Assembly: GCF_003584685.1 (NCBI RefSeq)
Contig: NZ_AP018549.1
Location: forward strand, 1,178,001 to 1,242,000
Length of the DNA: 64,000 nucleotides
From: Lactobacillus paragasseri
Lineage (GTDB): Bacteria > Bacillota > Bacilli > Lactobacillales > Lactobacillaceae
Direction of reading: 5' to 3'
Below the pieces are notes generated by a model. It was not told the origin of the DNA and searched no databases. It worked only from the letters and a program-made list of their open reading frames with translations. Position 1 is the first letter of the stretch; each line of letters begins with the position of its first letter. The position numbers and the translations under genes are program-made. This document shows, piece by piece, positions 25,072-34,135 of the stretch.

Positions 25072-26340
25072 CTATTTCCGCTTGCGTTTTAATTCTTCTT
25101 TAGTCGCAACCAAGTCAATAATCTTCTTTGATGCTAGATTTGGGTACATATGAGTCAAATATGCTAATAATTCAACGAAGTTCAATAAGTAACTAGTTAA
25201 ATTGTTCTCTTTCATCATCCCGCCAGTGAAATTATTTTCTTTAACATTTGCAAATAAATAAAAATCATGGACAGTGCCTAGCTTTTGATAAGTCAACAAA
25301 TCACTAAAAACATCATTAATTTGCTTACGAATTTCTTGACCATCATTTATTTCACGTTTTACCGGCAAATCAATGGCATATGCGACATCCCCGCCGTGGA
25401 CTAAGCCTAAGTAGGACTTCTCTTCAAGCATCATGTCGCTGATCTCTTTAAATTTTTCATCAGTAAAATCCATGTTAACTTCTAGCGTAGTCAAATATCC
25501 TGCTAAAGCCTCTACCAAGTCATCCTCAGTCTTAAAAGCCGGCGTGACTAGATAAACATAGCGGTCAGTTCTAACAAATAAGAGGAAATAAGTTAAATCT
25601 AAACGCTGCAAATTCTTACTATACTTAATTAACTCTTTTTCAAAGCGCAGACCTTCTGGAATTTCTAAGTCAAACTGACCGCCCTGATAAGGAACACGGT
25701 AAATTTGCCAAAAATCTTCTATCTTAAAGCCATTAATTTCTCGATCTTCAAAAGCAGACTTATTAAGTAATTTAGCTGGAGCTGGGCGCTTTTTCTCTAA
25801 GTCTTTTATGACCGCAACTGGATTAAGAAGCTGGCGGTTGGCATATTCCATTAACATGACTTGAATATCATGATAAGTCGACATATTTTGATCGCTAGTA
25901 TCATGGAAAAAAACATCCCCCAGCTGGTCAGTATAGTTAACTACTAATACGTAATCGCCAATTGCTCCTTCACTGACTAATTCTTCTGCAAAATCAACTA
26001 CATCTTCAACGCGCTTTTCTGCTTTCTTAAATTTATCCTCAGAAAGCTTCTGACTAGGACGTTTTAACTTTCTCATAGCGTCTACGTTAAAGAGGTCATC
26101 TTCTAAGTCGCCCTTTAAGACATCAATAAATTCATGATAATCTAAGTCAAGTTTTTGGACAAAAGTGCCAATCAACCTAAAAATTAACCCTTCAGCTCTT
26201 GCTGGTTGATAAGAACGCCTCAAATTATCGCTAATGAAGGTTTCTTCAAAATTTGGCGTCTGTACAACTATTGCTAGATCAATTGTATTCGGTGTTTCAT
26301 ACACCATATCAAGCAATTCTTTCATTCTCTTACTTAACAT
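25072..26340 (-). CDS. Conserved protein of unknown function
   Basis: 422 aa, acidic, no signal peptide and no membrane segment. No family is recognised. It looks like a soluble two-part protein: residues 1-130 rich in charged helices (LDLDYHEFIDVLKGDLEDD), a middle (VLVVNYTDQLGDVFFHD) and a C-terminal half with KTEDDLVEALAGYLTTLEVNMDF, ending in a lysine-arginine tail KRKRK. ATG at 26340 follows AGGG. It stands alone between the DsbA-like and lipoprotein genes. Function unknown. Confidence 0.7.
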   Translation of the reverse strand: MLSKRMKELLDMVYETPNTIDLAIVVQTPNFEETFISDNLRRSYQPARAEGLIFRLIGTFVQKLDLDYHEFIDVLKGDLEDDLFNVDAMRKLKRPSQKLSEDKFKKAEKRVEDVVDFAEELVSEGAIGDYVLVVNYTDQLGDVFFHDTSDQNMSTYHDIQVMLMEYANRQLLNPVAVIKDLEKKRPAPAKLLNKSAFEDREINGFKIEDFWQIYRVPYQGGQFDLEIPEGLRFEKELIKYSKNLQRLDLTYFLLFVRTDRYVYLVTPAFKTEDDLVEALAGYLTTLEVNMDFTDEKFKEISDMMLEEKSYLGLVHGGDVAYAIDLPVKREINDGQEIRKQINDVFSDLLTYQKLGTVHDFYLFANVKENNFTGGMMKENNLTSYLLNFVELLAYLTHMYPNLASKKIIDLVATKEELKRKRK

Positions 26341-26405
26341 TTTTATTCCCTACCTATTCCAATCATCTCACTTGTCATCTATTATACGGATATTTATTTT
26401 TAGAA

Positions 26406-26430
26406 ACAAAAAGGTCTGCCAGACGCAGAC
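26406..26430 (-). terminator. Terminator of the lipoprotein gene
   Basis: On minus: GTCTGC (26425-26430), loop, GCAGAC (26414-26419), then a T run (26406-26412). It starts 8 bp after the stop codon. Confidence 0.85.
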
Positions 26431-26437
26431 TTTTCAA

Positions 26438-26968
26438 CTAAATGTTTTCACCAATCATAATATTTGAAAAACTACCATTTAATGACTTATCTTGGCTGAC
26501 ATGTAAGTTAACAACATTGCCTTTACTTGATTCATCTACCAGGACAATCGGCTTTTGCTTGTGCCAGCAGAAAAGAAAAGTCCTATGTTGACCATCTTTA
26601 GTTAAGTCATGATTATAAATAGCCATTACATCATAATCATAATGATGCTCGCCTTGAGGACTCCAGCCAATACTAATCTTTTTACCGTTTAGCTTAAAAG
26701 TATCTTTTCTAAAAGCATCTGGATAGATACGGCTTGCAGTAGTCAGCTTATTCTTACCATCATATTTAGTGTAAGTTTGCTTCTTGTTCTTACCATATTT
26801 ATCCATTTCTTTAGCAAGTTTTTGATCCTTCTTTTTGTCCCAGTGCTTCTTTTGGACAGTTTTTGAACTCTTTGTGCTACTATTACTAGTCGAATTTGAA
26901 TTATTTGAACAAGCACTAGCCCCGATTAAACTGAGGGCTACTGCACTCATTAGTAATATTTTTTTCAT
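26438..26968 (-). CDS. Secreted lipoprotein of unknown function
   Basis: 176 aa. The signal peptide MKKILLMSAVALSLIGASAC ends in a lipobox whose Cys20 would be lipidated. A low-complexity Ser/Asn/Thr linker (to about residue 38) and a Lys-rich stretch follow. The rest is a compact domain with aromatic residues (WSPQGEHHYDYDVMAIYNHDL, HRTFLFCWHKQKPIVLV). The protein would be anchored on the outside of the membrane. A strong AAAGGAG precedes the ATG. It has its own terminator and no obvious operon partner. Function unknown. Confidence 0.85.
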   Translation of the reverse strand: MKKILLMSAVALSLIGASACSNNSNSTSNSSTKSSKTVQKKHWDKKKDQKLAKEMDKYGKNKKQTYTKYDGKNKLTTASRIYPDAFRKDTFKLNGKKISIGWSPQGEHHYDYDVMAIYNHDLTKDGQHRTFLFCWHKQKPIVLVDESSKGNVVNLHVSQDKSLNGSFSNIMIGENI

Positions 26969-27040
26969 AGGCGTTTCTCCTTTTCTTTCATTATTATCCT
27001 ACCATTTAATTTTGATCTTTGGAGCTTTTTAAGCTTATAG

Positions 27041-27076
27041 AAAAAGTGTAATTTCACTTTTAAGAAATTACACTTT
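27041..27076 (-). terminator. Strong hairpin between the lipoprotein gene and the membrane-protein gene
   Basis: AAAGTGTAATTTC (27043-27055) / GAAATTACACTTT (27064-27076), perfect 13-bp stem with an 8-nt loop; T run on minus at 27041-27045. It terminates transcripts from the right and could also act on the other strand. Confidence 0.88.
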
Positions 27077-27203
27077 AAATAGAAGAAACTTAATAATCAG
27101 AGACTAGTTAGTCTTCTGATACTGTTAATTGCTGCAATTAAATTTTCTTTTGCAGGCACACCTTTCATGATAACAGTTAAATTTTCATCTATAAGACTAT
27201 CTT

Positions 27204-27719
27204 TTACAAATCATGTTGATATTTTTTCAAAAGCACAACCGAAATCCAAATTGAAATAAATGATGGTAAAACAATCACTACTAAAAGATCTGGATTTAAA
27301 ATACGGACAGTTTTAATCATCTTGGTAATGGTATGAATTTTAGCAATATTATTGAAAATTGATTGATACACCGTAACATAAATCAGCGACCACTGAATGC
27401 AATATTCAATTAACGTTAATGTGATCTCTGAAATCTGATGAAACTTATTGAATTTTTTCAATCCTTCATAGAGAAAAAGACCTGAAAGAATGACCAGGGC
27501 TCCCAAAAGCAGGAACAGGTTTCCCAGCTTCATATCGTGGATTCGATTAATAAATAAAGCTGCAATACCGAAAAAGATTAAAAAGTTAATGGTACTAAAA
27601 ATTAGTAACACCAAAAATAAAATAATTGCCTTCAAGAAGTAAAAGCGATTTTTAGAAGTAAAAATATACCCCATAATTACTACCGCTAAAATAATTAAAA
27701 AAATTGGTAAAACTTGCAT
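27204..27719 (-). CDS. Multi-pass membrane protein of unknown function
   Basis: 171 aa. Four to five hydrophobic helices at about 3-20, 29-58, 66-84, 104-121 and 145-163. The central segment (IEYCIQWSLIYVTVYQSIFN) is polar-aromatic. No family is recognised. It begins one base before the stop of the low-molecular-weight phosphatase gene (TAATG overlap), so the two are translationally coupled. The phosphatase may act on it or on its pathway; that is speculation. Confidence 0.75.
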   Translation of the reverse strand: MQVLPIFLIILAVVIMGYIFTSKNRFYFLKAIILFLVLLIFSTINFLIFFGIAALFINRIHDMKLGNLFLLLGALVILSGLFLYEGLKKFNKFHQISEITLTLIEYCIQWSLIYVTVYQSIFNNIAKIHTITKMIKTVRILNPDLLVVIVLPSFISIWISVVLLKKYQHDL

Positions 27720-28195
27720 TATTTGCCTGACTTTTCGATCTTATTAATCAAAGCTTCACAGCCGCGATAAATATCTTGATATGCAGCCTCAAAATCACCC
27801 GTATACCATGGATCATCTACGTCCATCATTGAACCAGTAAAAGATAAGAGTTTATATTCTTTTCTTTCTGGATCTCCTGCCGAAATGTGATTCATATCAA
27901 AAAAGTTTTCTTCATCCATACCAACAATATAATCATACTTAGCGTAGTCGCTTTTAACCATTTTTCTAGCTTGACGATGATTAAAAGGAATACCATGTTC
28001 ATTCATCACTCTTTGTGAACGTACATCAATATCGTGTCCAACGCCGCCAATAATTGCATCTTCAGTTGTAGCAGCAGATGCAATTTCATATTCATCTTCC
28101 TTACCCAGATCCTTGACAATTTTCTTAGTAATAAATTCAGCCATTGGTGAACGGCAAATATTACCATGACAAACAAACAAGATTTTCTTAGTCAT
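27719..28195 (-). CDS. Low molecular weight protein-tyrosine phosphatase family
   Basis: 158 aa. The N-terminal ILFVCHGNICRSPMAEF contains the CX5R(S) P-loop (Cys9 nucleophile). The general-acid loop is DDPWYTGD near residue 128, with Asp as proton donor. Length and motifs are standard. It removes phosphate from tyrosine residues in the cytoplasm. It is coupled to the downstream membrane protein by TAATG. The EPS cluster has its own PHP-type phosphatase, so this one is probably a separate signalling or arginine phosphatase. Confidence 0.94.
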   Translation of the reverse strand: MTKKILFVCHGNICRSPMAEFITKKIVKDLGKEDEYEIASAATTEDAIIGGVGHDIDVRSQRVMNEHGIPFNHRQARKMVKSDYAKYDYIVGMDEENFFDMNHISAGDPERKEYKLLSFTGSMMDVDDPWYTGDFEAAYQDIYRGCEALINKIEKSGK

Positions 28196-28261
28196 TTTTC
28201 TCCCTTATTTCTTTAAAGTATATATTTCAATTCTAAAGCTAATTCATTTATTTAAGCAAGA

Positions 28262-28303
28262 AAAAATACCGATTAGAGTCTATCAGCTCCAACCGGTATT
28301 TTT
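28262..28303 (-). terminator. Terminator downstream of engB
   Basis: Long stem AAAAATACCG (28262-28271) / CGGTATTTTT (28294-28303), extended inward by wobble pairs, with T run on minus. A second inverted repeat (GTTGAAATATT...AATATTTTCAAC, about 28319-28352) lies just upstream. Confidence 0.85.
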
Positions 28304-28408
28304 CTTTTTTCAAAGGTTGTTGAAATATTATTAGTTCAATATTTTCAACGTCTTTTATTATAACAAAGTTAGACGGATTTAATCATTAAATTATGCAATT
28401 TTTTAAAA

Positions 28409-28993
28409 TTACATTTTATCCTCGATCCAGTCCCAGAATTTATCCACGTTTAGTTTAGAAACACTAGAAAATGGTAAAAAAGATACATTCTCTTGTTTTA
28501 AATCTAGGCTCTTACCAATCTTCTGCTTAATTTGGCTTGCTTCCATCTTCTTAAGTTTATCCATCTTAGTTGCTACAACCAAAATTGGAATATCTAGATA
28601 GAGTGCATAATTAAACATATTAATATCATCAGCAGTTGGATCGTGACGCGCATCAACTAAAAGGACAAGCCCTTTCAAGTCAGCGCGAGTTTCAAGATAA
28701 TCCTGAATCATTTCACCAAAAGCAGCTCTTTGCTTTTTGGAAACTTTTGCATAGCCATAACCTGGTACGTCAACCAAATATAGCTCATTATTTACTTTAT
28801 AAAAATTAAGCGTTTGAGTTTTACCTGGTTGTTGAGAAGTACGAGCTAATTTACGACGATTAACAATAGTATTGATTAAGCTCGATTTACCAACATTTGA
28901 ACGCCCAGCTAAAGCAAACTCTGGCAGATCATCCTTAGGATATTGCTTTTCGGAAACGGCACTAATTACAAATTCTGTATCTACGACTTTCAT
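28409..28993 (-). CDS. engB: Ribosome biogenesis GTP-binding protein EngB/YsxC
   Basis: 194 aa. G1 GRSNVGKS (30-37), G3 DVPGYGYAK, G4 ATKMDK, G5 near LPFSSVS. EngB helps assemble the 50S subunit and is essential in many Firmicutes. Its start overlaps the clpX stop by one base (TAATG), the usual clpX-engB order. Terminators follow the gene. Length is normal. Confidence 0.97.
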   Translation of the reverse strand: MKVVDTEFVISAVSEKQYPKDDLPEFALAGRSNVGKSSLINTIVNRRKLARTSQQPGKTQTLNFYKVNNELYLVDVPGYGYAKVSKKQRAAFGEMIQDYLETRADLKGLVLLVDARHDPTADDINMFNYALYLDIPILVVATKMDKLKKMEASQIKQKIGKSLDLKQENVSFLPFSSVSKLNVDKFWDWIEDKM

Positions 28994-30258
28994 TATTTAG
29001 CCGCCTTACTTGTTTCTTGAGACTCATTCTCTTTATAAGTAATCTTAGGCTGCGCATGCTTAGTAATAACATCCTTGGTAACTTCTACCTTCTCAATATT
29101 ATCTTCGCTTGGCGTGCGATACATTACGTCCATCAATGAATTTTCAACGATTGAACGCAATCCACGTGCACCCATATGACGACTAATTGCCATATCAGCG
29201 ATCGCCTTAAGAGCACCATCAGTAAATTCAAGATCAACATTGTCAAGAGACAGCAATTTCTTATATTGCTTTACTAAAGCATTCTTTGGCTCAGTCAAAA
29301 TTCTAATTAAGTCTTCAGTACTCAATTTATCAAGTGTAGTGATAATCGGAATACGACCAATAAATTCAGGAATCAAGCCAAATTTAACTAAGTCCCCAGT
29401 TGTAAGATTCTTTTGCCAGTCGTCTGTATCTACTTGATTAAGACCATTTTCAGCACCAAAACCGATCGTCTTCTTGCCAAGACGATTCTTAACGATATTT
29501 TCAATGCCATCAAATGCACCACCAACAATGAATAAGATATTAGTAGTATCAATCTTAATCATCTGTTGTTGTGGATGCTTACGTCCACCTTGTGGTGGAA
29601 CAGAGGCAATAGTTCCTTCTAAGATCTTAAGAAGAGATTGCTGTACACCTTCACCAGAAACATCACGCGTAATTGAAACATTCTCTGCTTTTTTAGAAAT
29701 CTTATCAATTTCATCGATGTAAATAATTCCGCGCTGTGCACGTTCTAGATCATAGTCAGCATTTTGCAATAATTTAAGTAAGATGTTTTCTACATCTTCA
29801 CCAACATAACCAGCTTCAGTTAAAGTTGTTGCATCTGCAATAGCAAATGGGACATTCAAGATTTTAGCCAAAGTTTGAGCTAGATAGGTCTTACCGGAAC
29901 CAGTTGGCCCAATCAAAGCAATATTTGACTTTTGCAATTCAGTTCCAGAACTATCAATATCCATTTGACTAATACGTTTATAGTGATTATAAACAGCAAC
30001 TGAAAGGACCTTCTTGGCACGATCTTGGCCAATTACGTATTCATCTAGTTGCTTTTTTATTTCCATTGGCTTAGGCAGATCTTTGGTTTCTTTGATAGAA
30101 TCTGCTTTTAATTCATCATCAATAATTTTTTTGGAAAGATCAATACATTCGTTACAAATGTAGACTCCATTTCCAGCCACAATTTTTTTAACTTGTGACT
30201 GTGGTTTACCGCAAAAAGAACATTTTACTTCTTCTTGTTCAGTAATTTCGTTAGCCAT
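28993..30258 (-). CDS. clpX: ClpX, ATP-dependent Clp protease ATP-binding subunit
   Basis: 421 aa. The N-terminal zinc domain has CSFC (13-16) and CNEC (35-38). Walker A GPTGSGKT (117-124), Walker B YIDEID, and the [13 protein letters not shown] and RGLRSIVE segments (sensor 2) are present. It unfolds tagged proteins and feeds ClpP. The C-terminal tail is acidic and short. It is transcribed after tig with a terminator between. AAGGAGG precedes the ATG. Length matches Lactobacillus ClpX. Confidence 0.98.
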   Translation of the reverse strand: MANEITEQEEVKCSFCGKPQSQVKKIVAGNGVYICNECIDLSKKIIDDELKADSIKETKDLPKPMEIKKQLDEYVIGQDRAKKVLSVAVYNHYKRISQMDIDSSGTELQKSNIALIGPTGSGKTYLAQTLAKILNVPFAIADATTLTEAGYVGEDVENILLKLLQNADYDLERAQRGIIYIDEIDKISKKAENVSITRDVSGEGVQQSLLKILEGTIASVPPQGGRKHPQQQMIKIDTTNILFIVGGAFDGIENIVKNRLGKKTIGFGAENGLNQVDTDDWQKNLTTGDLVKFGLIPEFIGRIPIITTLDKLSTEDLIRILTEPKNALVKQYKKLLSLDNVDLEFTDGALKAIADMAISRHMGARGLRSIVENSLMDVMYRTPSEDNIEKVEVTKDVITKHAQPKITYKENESQETSKAAK

Positions 30259-30351
30259 GAGCCTTCCTCCTTTTCACTTACTTTATGTCAAAATAAGCTT
30301 AGCAGTTCACTTTGGCAGAGTAAAGAAAATTGTCTTATTAATTGATAGTAA

Positions 30352-30382
30352 AGAAAAAAGCGACTGTCATAGCCGCCTTTTC
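30352..30382 (-). terminator. Terminator of tig
   Basis: On minus GCGGCT-ATGAC-AGTCGC followed by TTTTTT. It begins 20 bp after the tig stop and separates tig from clpX. Confidence 0.85.
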
Positions 30383-30401
30383 TTTAACTAGTTATCAACT
30401 A

Positions 30402-31751
30402 TTACTTATCAGCCTTTTTTTCGTCTTCTTTGGTTGACTTCTTAGCAGTTGATTTCTTAGTAGCTTTCTTAGCAACTTGCTTTGCCTTGTCAGCAACTAA
30501 ATCAATTGCTTTTCTAATAGCAATATCATGCTTAAGCATGTCATCACTCAAGCTACGACGAACAACTTTTTCATCCATGTTGTAGTCGTGTGCTAAGTCT
30601 TTAATTTCTTGCTTAATTTCATCAGCACTTGCATCAAGTTTTTCTTTAGCAACAATTGCTTCTAAAACAAGGTTAGTCTTAACACGTTCTGCAGCACCCT
30701 TAGCTAATTGTTCACGTAATTGAGCTTCAGTAGTACCAGTCAACTTGAAGTAAGTTTTTGGATCAATACCCTGACGTTGCATGTTGCCCAAGTATTGGTT
30801 CAATTGGTTTTGAACGTCTTCATCAATCATTGCTTGAGGAACTTCATCAATGGTTGCATTTTCTACTGCACCCTTGATTGCAGCATCTTGGATAGCGTCT
30901 TTTGCGTCTTCTTCCTTGTGCTTCTTCAAGTCCTTCTTGATCTTATCTTTTAATTCATCAAGTGATTCTACTGAATCATCAACGTCTTTAGCAAACTCGT
31001 CATCTAACTTAGGTAATTCCTTAGATTTCACTTCATGAATCTTAGTAGCAAAGTGTGCTTCTTTACCAGCTAAGTCTTTTGCACCGTAATCTTCTGGGAA
31101 GGTTACAACAACGTCTACATCATCGCCAGCCTTGTGACCAATAAGTTGATCTTCAAAGCCAGGAATGAAAGTACCTGAACCTAATTCTAATGAGTAGTTT
31201 TGAGCACTACCGCCATCAAATGGCTTACCATCAATAGTACCAGTGTAGTCGATAGTAACAGTATCACCTTTAGCAGCTTTACCGTCCTTCAATACTAATT
31301 CAGCATTTTGTTCACGACGCTTGTTTAATTCTGCATCTACGTCTTTAACTAAAACGCGAGTACTTTGCTTAGGAACTTCGATACCCTTGTAGTCACCTAA
31401 TTTAACTTCTGGCTTAACAGAAACAGTAGCCTTCATTTCCCAAGGCTTGTTCTTATCAATTGAAACAGGAGTAATTTGTGGTTGACCAACTGGATCAATA
31501 CCAGCTTCTTTAACTGCAGCAGCATAAGCCTCTGGTAAAACAATGTTTAAAGCATCTTCGTAAAGAGCTTCTTCACCATAAAATTGATCAAAAACAACAC
31601 GAGAAACGTGTCCCTTACGGAAACCAGGTACACGTAAGTTCTTCTTAACACGTTTGAAAGCTTGATCTAAGCCTTTTTTTACTTCTTCTTGTGAGATTTC
31701 AAAAGTTAATTCACCGGATGTTTTACCGGTCTTTTCCCATTTTACAGACAT
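30402..31751 (-). CDS. tig: Trigger factor, ribosome-associated chaperone
   Basis: 449 aa. The ribosome-binding tail domain carries GFRKGHVSR (variant of GFRKGK, about 44-52). A PPIase (FKBP) domain spans about 160-245 ([20 protein letters not shown]...[20 protein letters not shown]). The C-terminal chaperone domain is helical. The last 25 residues are a Lys-rich, Ala/Thr tail common in lactobacilli. It folds nascent chains at the exit tunnel. GGAGG lies 10 nt upstream of the ATG. It sits between tuf and clpX, each with its own terminator. Confidence 0.97.
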   Translation of the reverse strand: MSVKWEKTGKTSGELTFEISQEEVKKGLDQAFKRVKKNLRVPGFRKGHVSRVVFDQFYGEEALYEDALNIVLPEAYAAAVKEAGIDPVGQPQITPVSIDKNKPWEMKATVSVKPEVKLGDYKGIEVPKQSTRVLVKDVDAELNKRREQNAELVLKDGKAAKGDTVTIDYTGTIDGKPFDGGSAQNYSLELGSGTFIPGFEDQLIGHKAGDDVDVVVTFPEDYGAKDLAGKEAHFATKIHEVKSKELPKLDDEFAKDVDDSVESLDELKDKIKKDLKKHKEEDAKDAIQDAAIKGAVENATIDEVPQAMIDEDVQNQLNQYLGNMQRQGIDPKTYFKLTGTTEAQLREQLAKGAAERVKTNLVLEAIVAKEKLDASADEIKQEIKDLAHDYNMDEKVVRRSLSDDMLKHDIAIRKAIDLVADKAKQVAKKATKKSTAKKSTKEDEKKADK

Positions 31752-31862
31752 TAATTAAATACCTCCGATGTCAAATTTGGGTTTGCTATTGCACACTTAA
31801 CTATATTACCCTAAACGCTGCTAAAACACAAATCCAGAGAGAGATTTATTAAATTTTTGAAT

Positions 31863-31896
31863 AAAAAAAAGATGTATCCTAAGATACATCTTTTTT
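31863..31896 (-). terminator. Terminator of tuf
   Basis: GATGTATC (31871-31878) / GATACATC (31883-31890) with A/T runs on both sides; works on minus after tuf and could work on plus. Confidence 0.93.
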
Positions 31897-31909
31897 AAGA
31901 AGTCTGGAA

Positions 31910-33100
31910 TTAGTCAAGAATTTCAGTAACTTGACCAGCACCAACAGTCTTACCACCTTCACGGATAGTAAACTTAGTACCTTTTTCAATGGCAACTGGC
32001 TTGATCAATTCAACAGTGAATTCAACGTTATCACCAGGCATAACCATTTCAGTACCTTCTGGCAATTCAATCTTACCAGTTACATCAGTAGTGTGGAAGT
32101 AGAATTGTGGACGGTAATCTGAGAAGAATGGAGTGTGACGACCACCTTCATCTTTGTTCAAGATATAAACTTGACTCTTGAAGTTCTTGTGGGTTTGGAT
32201 TGAACCAGGTGCAGCTAAAACTTGACCACGTTCAACTTGGTCACGGTCAATACCACGAAGCAATACACCAACGTTATCGCCGGCTTCACCAAGATCAAGA
32301 GTCTTGTGGAACATTTCCAAACCAGTAACAGTTGATTTTTCAACCTTGTCAGTTAAACCAACGATTTCAACTTCGTCACCAACTTTAACAGTACCACGGT
32401 CGATACGACCAGAAGCAACAGTACCACGACCAGTGATAGTAAATACGTCTTCAACTGGCATTAAGAATGGCTTGTCAGTATCACGTTCTGGAGTTGGAAT
32501 GTATTCGTCAACAGTTTCCATTAATTTTCTGATAACGTCTTGTTGTTCTGGGTCACCTTGAAGTGCCTTCAAAGCTGAACCACGGATAACAGGAACATCG
32601 TCACCAGGGTAATCGTATTCAGTTAACAAGTCACGTACTTCCATTTCAACCAAGTCGATCAATTCTGGATCGTCAACTAAGTCAACCTTGTTTAAGAATA
32701 CAACGATGTACTTAACACCAACTTGACGAGCAAGTAAGATGTGTTCACGAGTTTGTGGCATAGGACCATCAGTTGCAGCAACAACTAAGATAGCACCATC
32801 CATTTGTGCAGCACCAGTAATCATGTTCTTGATGTAGTCAGCGTGGCCTGGAGCATCCATGTGAGCGTAGTGACGATTCTTAGTTTCGTATTCTACGTGA
32901 GCGGTATTAATAGTAATACCACGTTCCTTTTCTTCTGGAGCAGCATCGATTTGTGAGTAATCTTCAGCTTGTGCCAAACCGTCTTCTGCCAAAACAGTAG
33001 TAATAGCTGCAGTTAAAGTGGTCTTACCATGGTCAACGTGGCCGATAGTACCAATGTTAACGTGCGGCTTAGTTCTTTCGTAATGTTCTTTTTCTGCCAT
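31910..33100 (-). CDS. tuf: Elongation factor Tu
   Basis: 396 aa from the ATG at 33100, which has GGAGGG at 33109-33114; a 9-codon longer frame upstream has no support. G1 GHVDHGKT (20-27), G3 DAPGHADY, G4 NKVD and the C-terminal barrel ending [12 protein letters not shown] are all present. It carries aminoacyl-tRNA to the ribosome. It is a lone gene, away from the str operon, with a long leader holding two -10 boxes and inverted repeats, as often in lactobacilli. Codons are strongly biased to highly expressed types. Confidence 0.98.
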   Translation of the reverse strand: MAEKEHYERTKPHVNIGTIGHVDHGKTTLTAAITTVLAEDGLAQAEDYSQIDAAPEEKERGITINTAHVEYETKNRHYAHMDAPGHADYIKNMITGAAQMDGAILVVAATDGPMPQTREHILLARQVGVKYIVVFLNKVDLVDDPELIDLVEMEVRDLLTEYDYPGDDVPVIRGSALKALQGDPEQQDVIRKLMETVDEYIPTPERDTDKPFLMPVEDVFTITGRGTVASGRIDRGTVKVGDEVEIVGLTDKVEKSTVTGLEMFHKTLDLGEAGDNVGVLLRGIDRDQVERGQVLAAPGSIQTHKNFKSQVYILNKDEGGRHTPFFSDYRPQFYFHTTDVTGKIELPEGTEMVMPGDNVEFTVELIKPVAIEKGTKFTIREGGKTVGAGQVTEILD

Positions 33101-33127
33101 TAATATGACCCTCCTGTAAATTTGCAA

Positions 33128-33255
33128 GAAGTCCGTTGAGTAAGTAACGGATAATTCTCTGTTGATTATTATACTACTTTCAAAGGTAAAAGCCTAGCTC
33201 GTACCCCTTTGAAAATATCCTTTATTGATTATACTAGATCCAGAGAAAATGTAAA
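33128..33255 (-). promoter_or_regulatory. tuf promoter and leader with inverted repeats
   Basis: TTTACA (33250-33255) and TATAAT (33228-33233) with a 16-bp spacer give a good promoter. A second TATAAT (33168-33173) lies 54 bp closer with a poor -35. Between them is an inverted repeat CCTTTGAAA (33206-33214) / TTTCAAAGG (33178-33186), and a smaller one TCCGTT/AACGGA lies at 33131-33150. The repeats suggest mRNA structure or a regulator site. Confidence 0.7.
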
Positions 33256-33277
33256 CCTTTTTTGCTCAATATCGGGA

Positions 33278-34135
33278 CTAAAAATCAGAATTTGTTGCTT
33301 TTTCATATGCCAAATATTCATATATTTTATTTAGAAGTTTCTGATTTGCTCCGCCTTCTTTTTTCTCAAGATATTTTCTGAAATCATGAGCAAATTGGTC
33401 CGGATCTTTAATATAATCTCTTAAGCGTGGATAAAGCATCCCTAAACAAACATTCATTTCGCCAATCATTAAAGGTAATTTGCTTGGATCCTGTCTAAAA
33501 TAATCAGCTAAACTTACGCAAACTTCTCGATAAATTGGACTTTTCTCAAGTAAGTCTGTTTCCTTAGGAATAAACTCTTTTGCTTCTCCTAAAATATAAA
33601 CTTGAATTTTTTCGTTATCTCCAAGTTTCACCAAGTCTTCGCATAATGAAAGCCGTAATGCAAAATTAGGAGATGGATCTATCAAAATACTCTTTGCTAG
33701 ATTAGTAAAATTTTCTACGCTTAAACAGTATAAGAGTAAATAATCTCTTTCCTGAATATACTTAAGCTTTTTAAAATTTTTCATTATTTCTAGCTGCTTA
33801 ATTTGGCTAACTGGTTCAATCTTGAGCGGTAACTTTTTATCAAGTAAGTACTCTAATTGCTTAGCTTCAATTGCATAATGCTGAAACTTCAAAATCTTAA
33901 GATAAGTGTCGTAAACCTTCTTATTAGAAAAAAGGTCAGGCTCCTCTTTAATTAAAGAATATGCCTGATCTCCCTTCTCTTGGCTTAAGTATATTTCACA
34001 TAACTCACAAACAATATCTGAATCATGGCCTAATCGTAAAGCTTCAAGCAAATATTGTTTAGCTTGCGGCAAGTCATTATGTTCTTTAGCTTCCTTAGCT
34101 AAAAGCAAAAAATTGTCTTTGCTTGCATGTGTCAT
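33278..34135 (-). CDS. TPR-like helical repeat protein
   Basis: 285 aa, all-helical, no membrane segment. The N-terminal half shows TPR-like pairs (LAKEAKEHNDLPQAKQYLLEALRLGH). The remainder is a degenerate helical repeat. No catalytic motif. It overlaps the RNase J2-like gene by one base, so it is translated right after it. The protein may be a scaffold, possibly linked to RNase J or RNA turnover by context; that link is inferred only from coupling. Confidence 0.7.
   Translation of the reverse strand: MTHASKDNFLLLAKEAKEHNDLPQAKQYLLEALRLGHDSDIVCELCEIYLSQEKGDQAYSLIKEEPDLFSNKKVYDTYLKILKFQHYAIEAKQLEYLLDKKLPLKIEPVSQIKQLEIMKNFKKLKYIQERDYLLLYCLSVENFTNLAKSILIDPSPNFALRLSLCEDLVKLGDNEKIQVYILGEAKEFIPKETDLLEKSPIYREVCVSLADYFRQDPSKLPLMIGEMNVCLGMLYPRLRDYIKDPDQFAHDFRKYLEKKEGGANQKLLNKIYEYLAYEKATNSDF

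Noticed and set aside
33101..33127. Longer EF-Tu start at 33127
   Set aside because: The nine extra codons contain the GGAGGG ribosome site of the true ATG at 33100.
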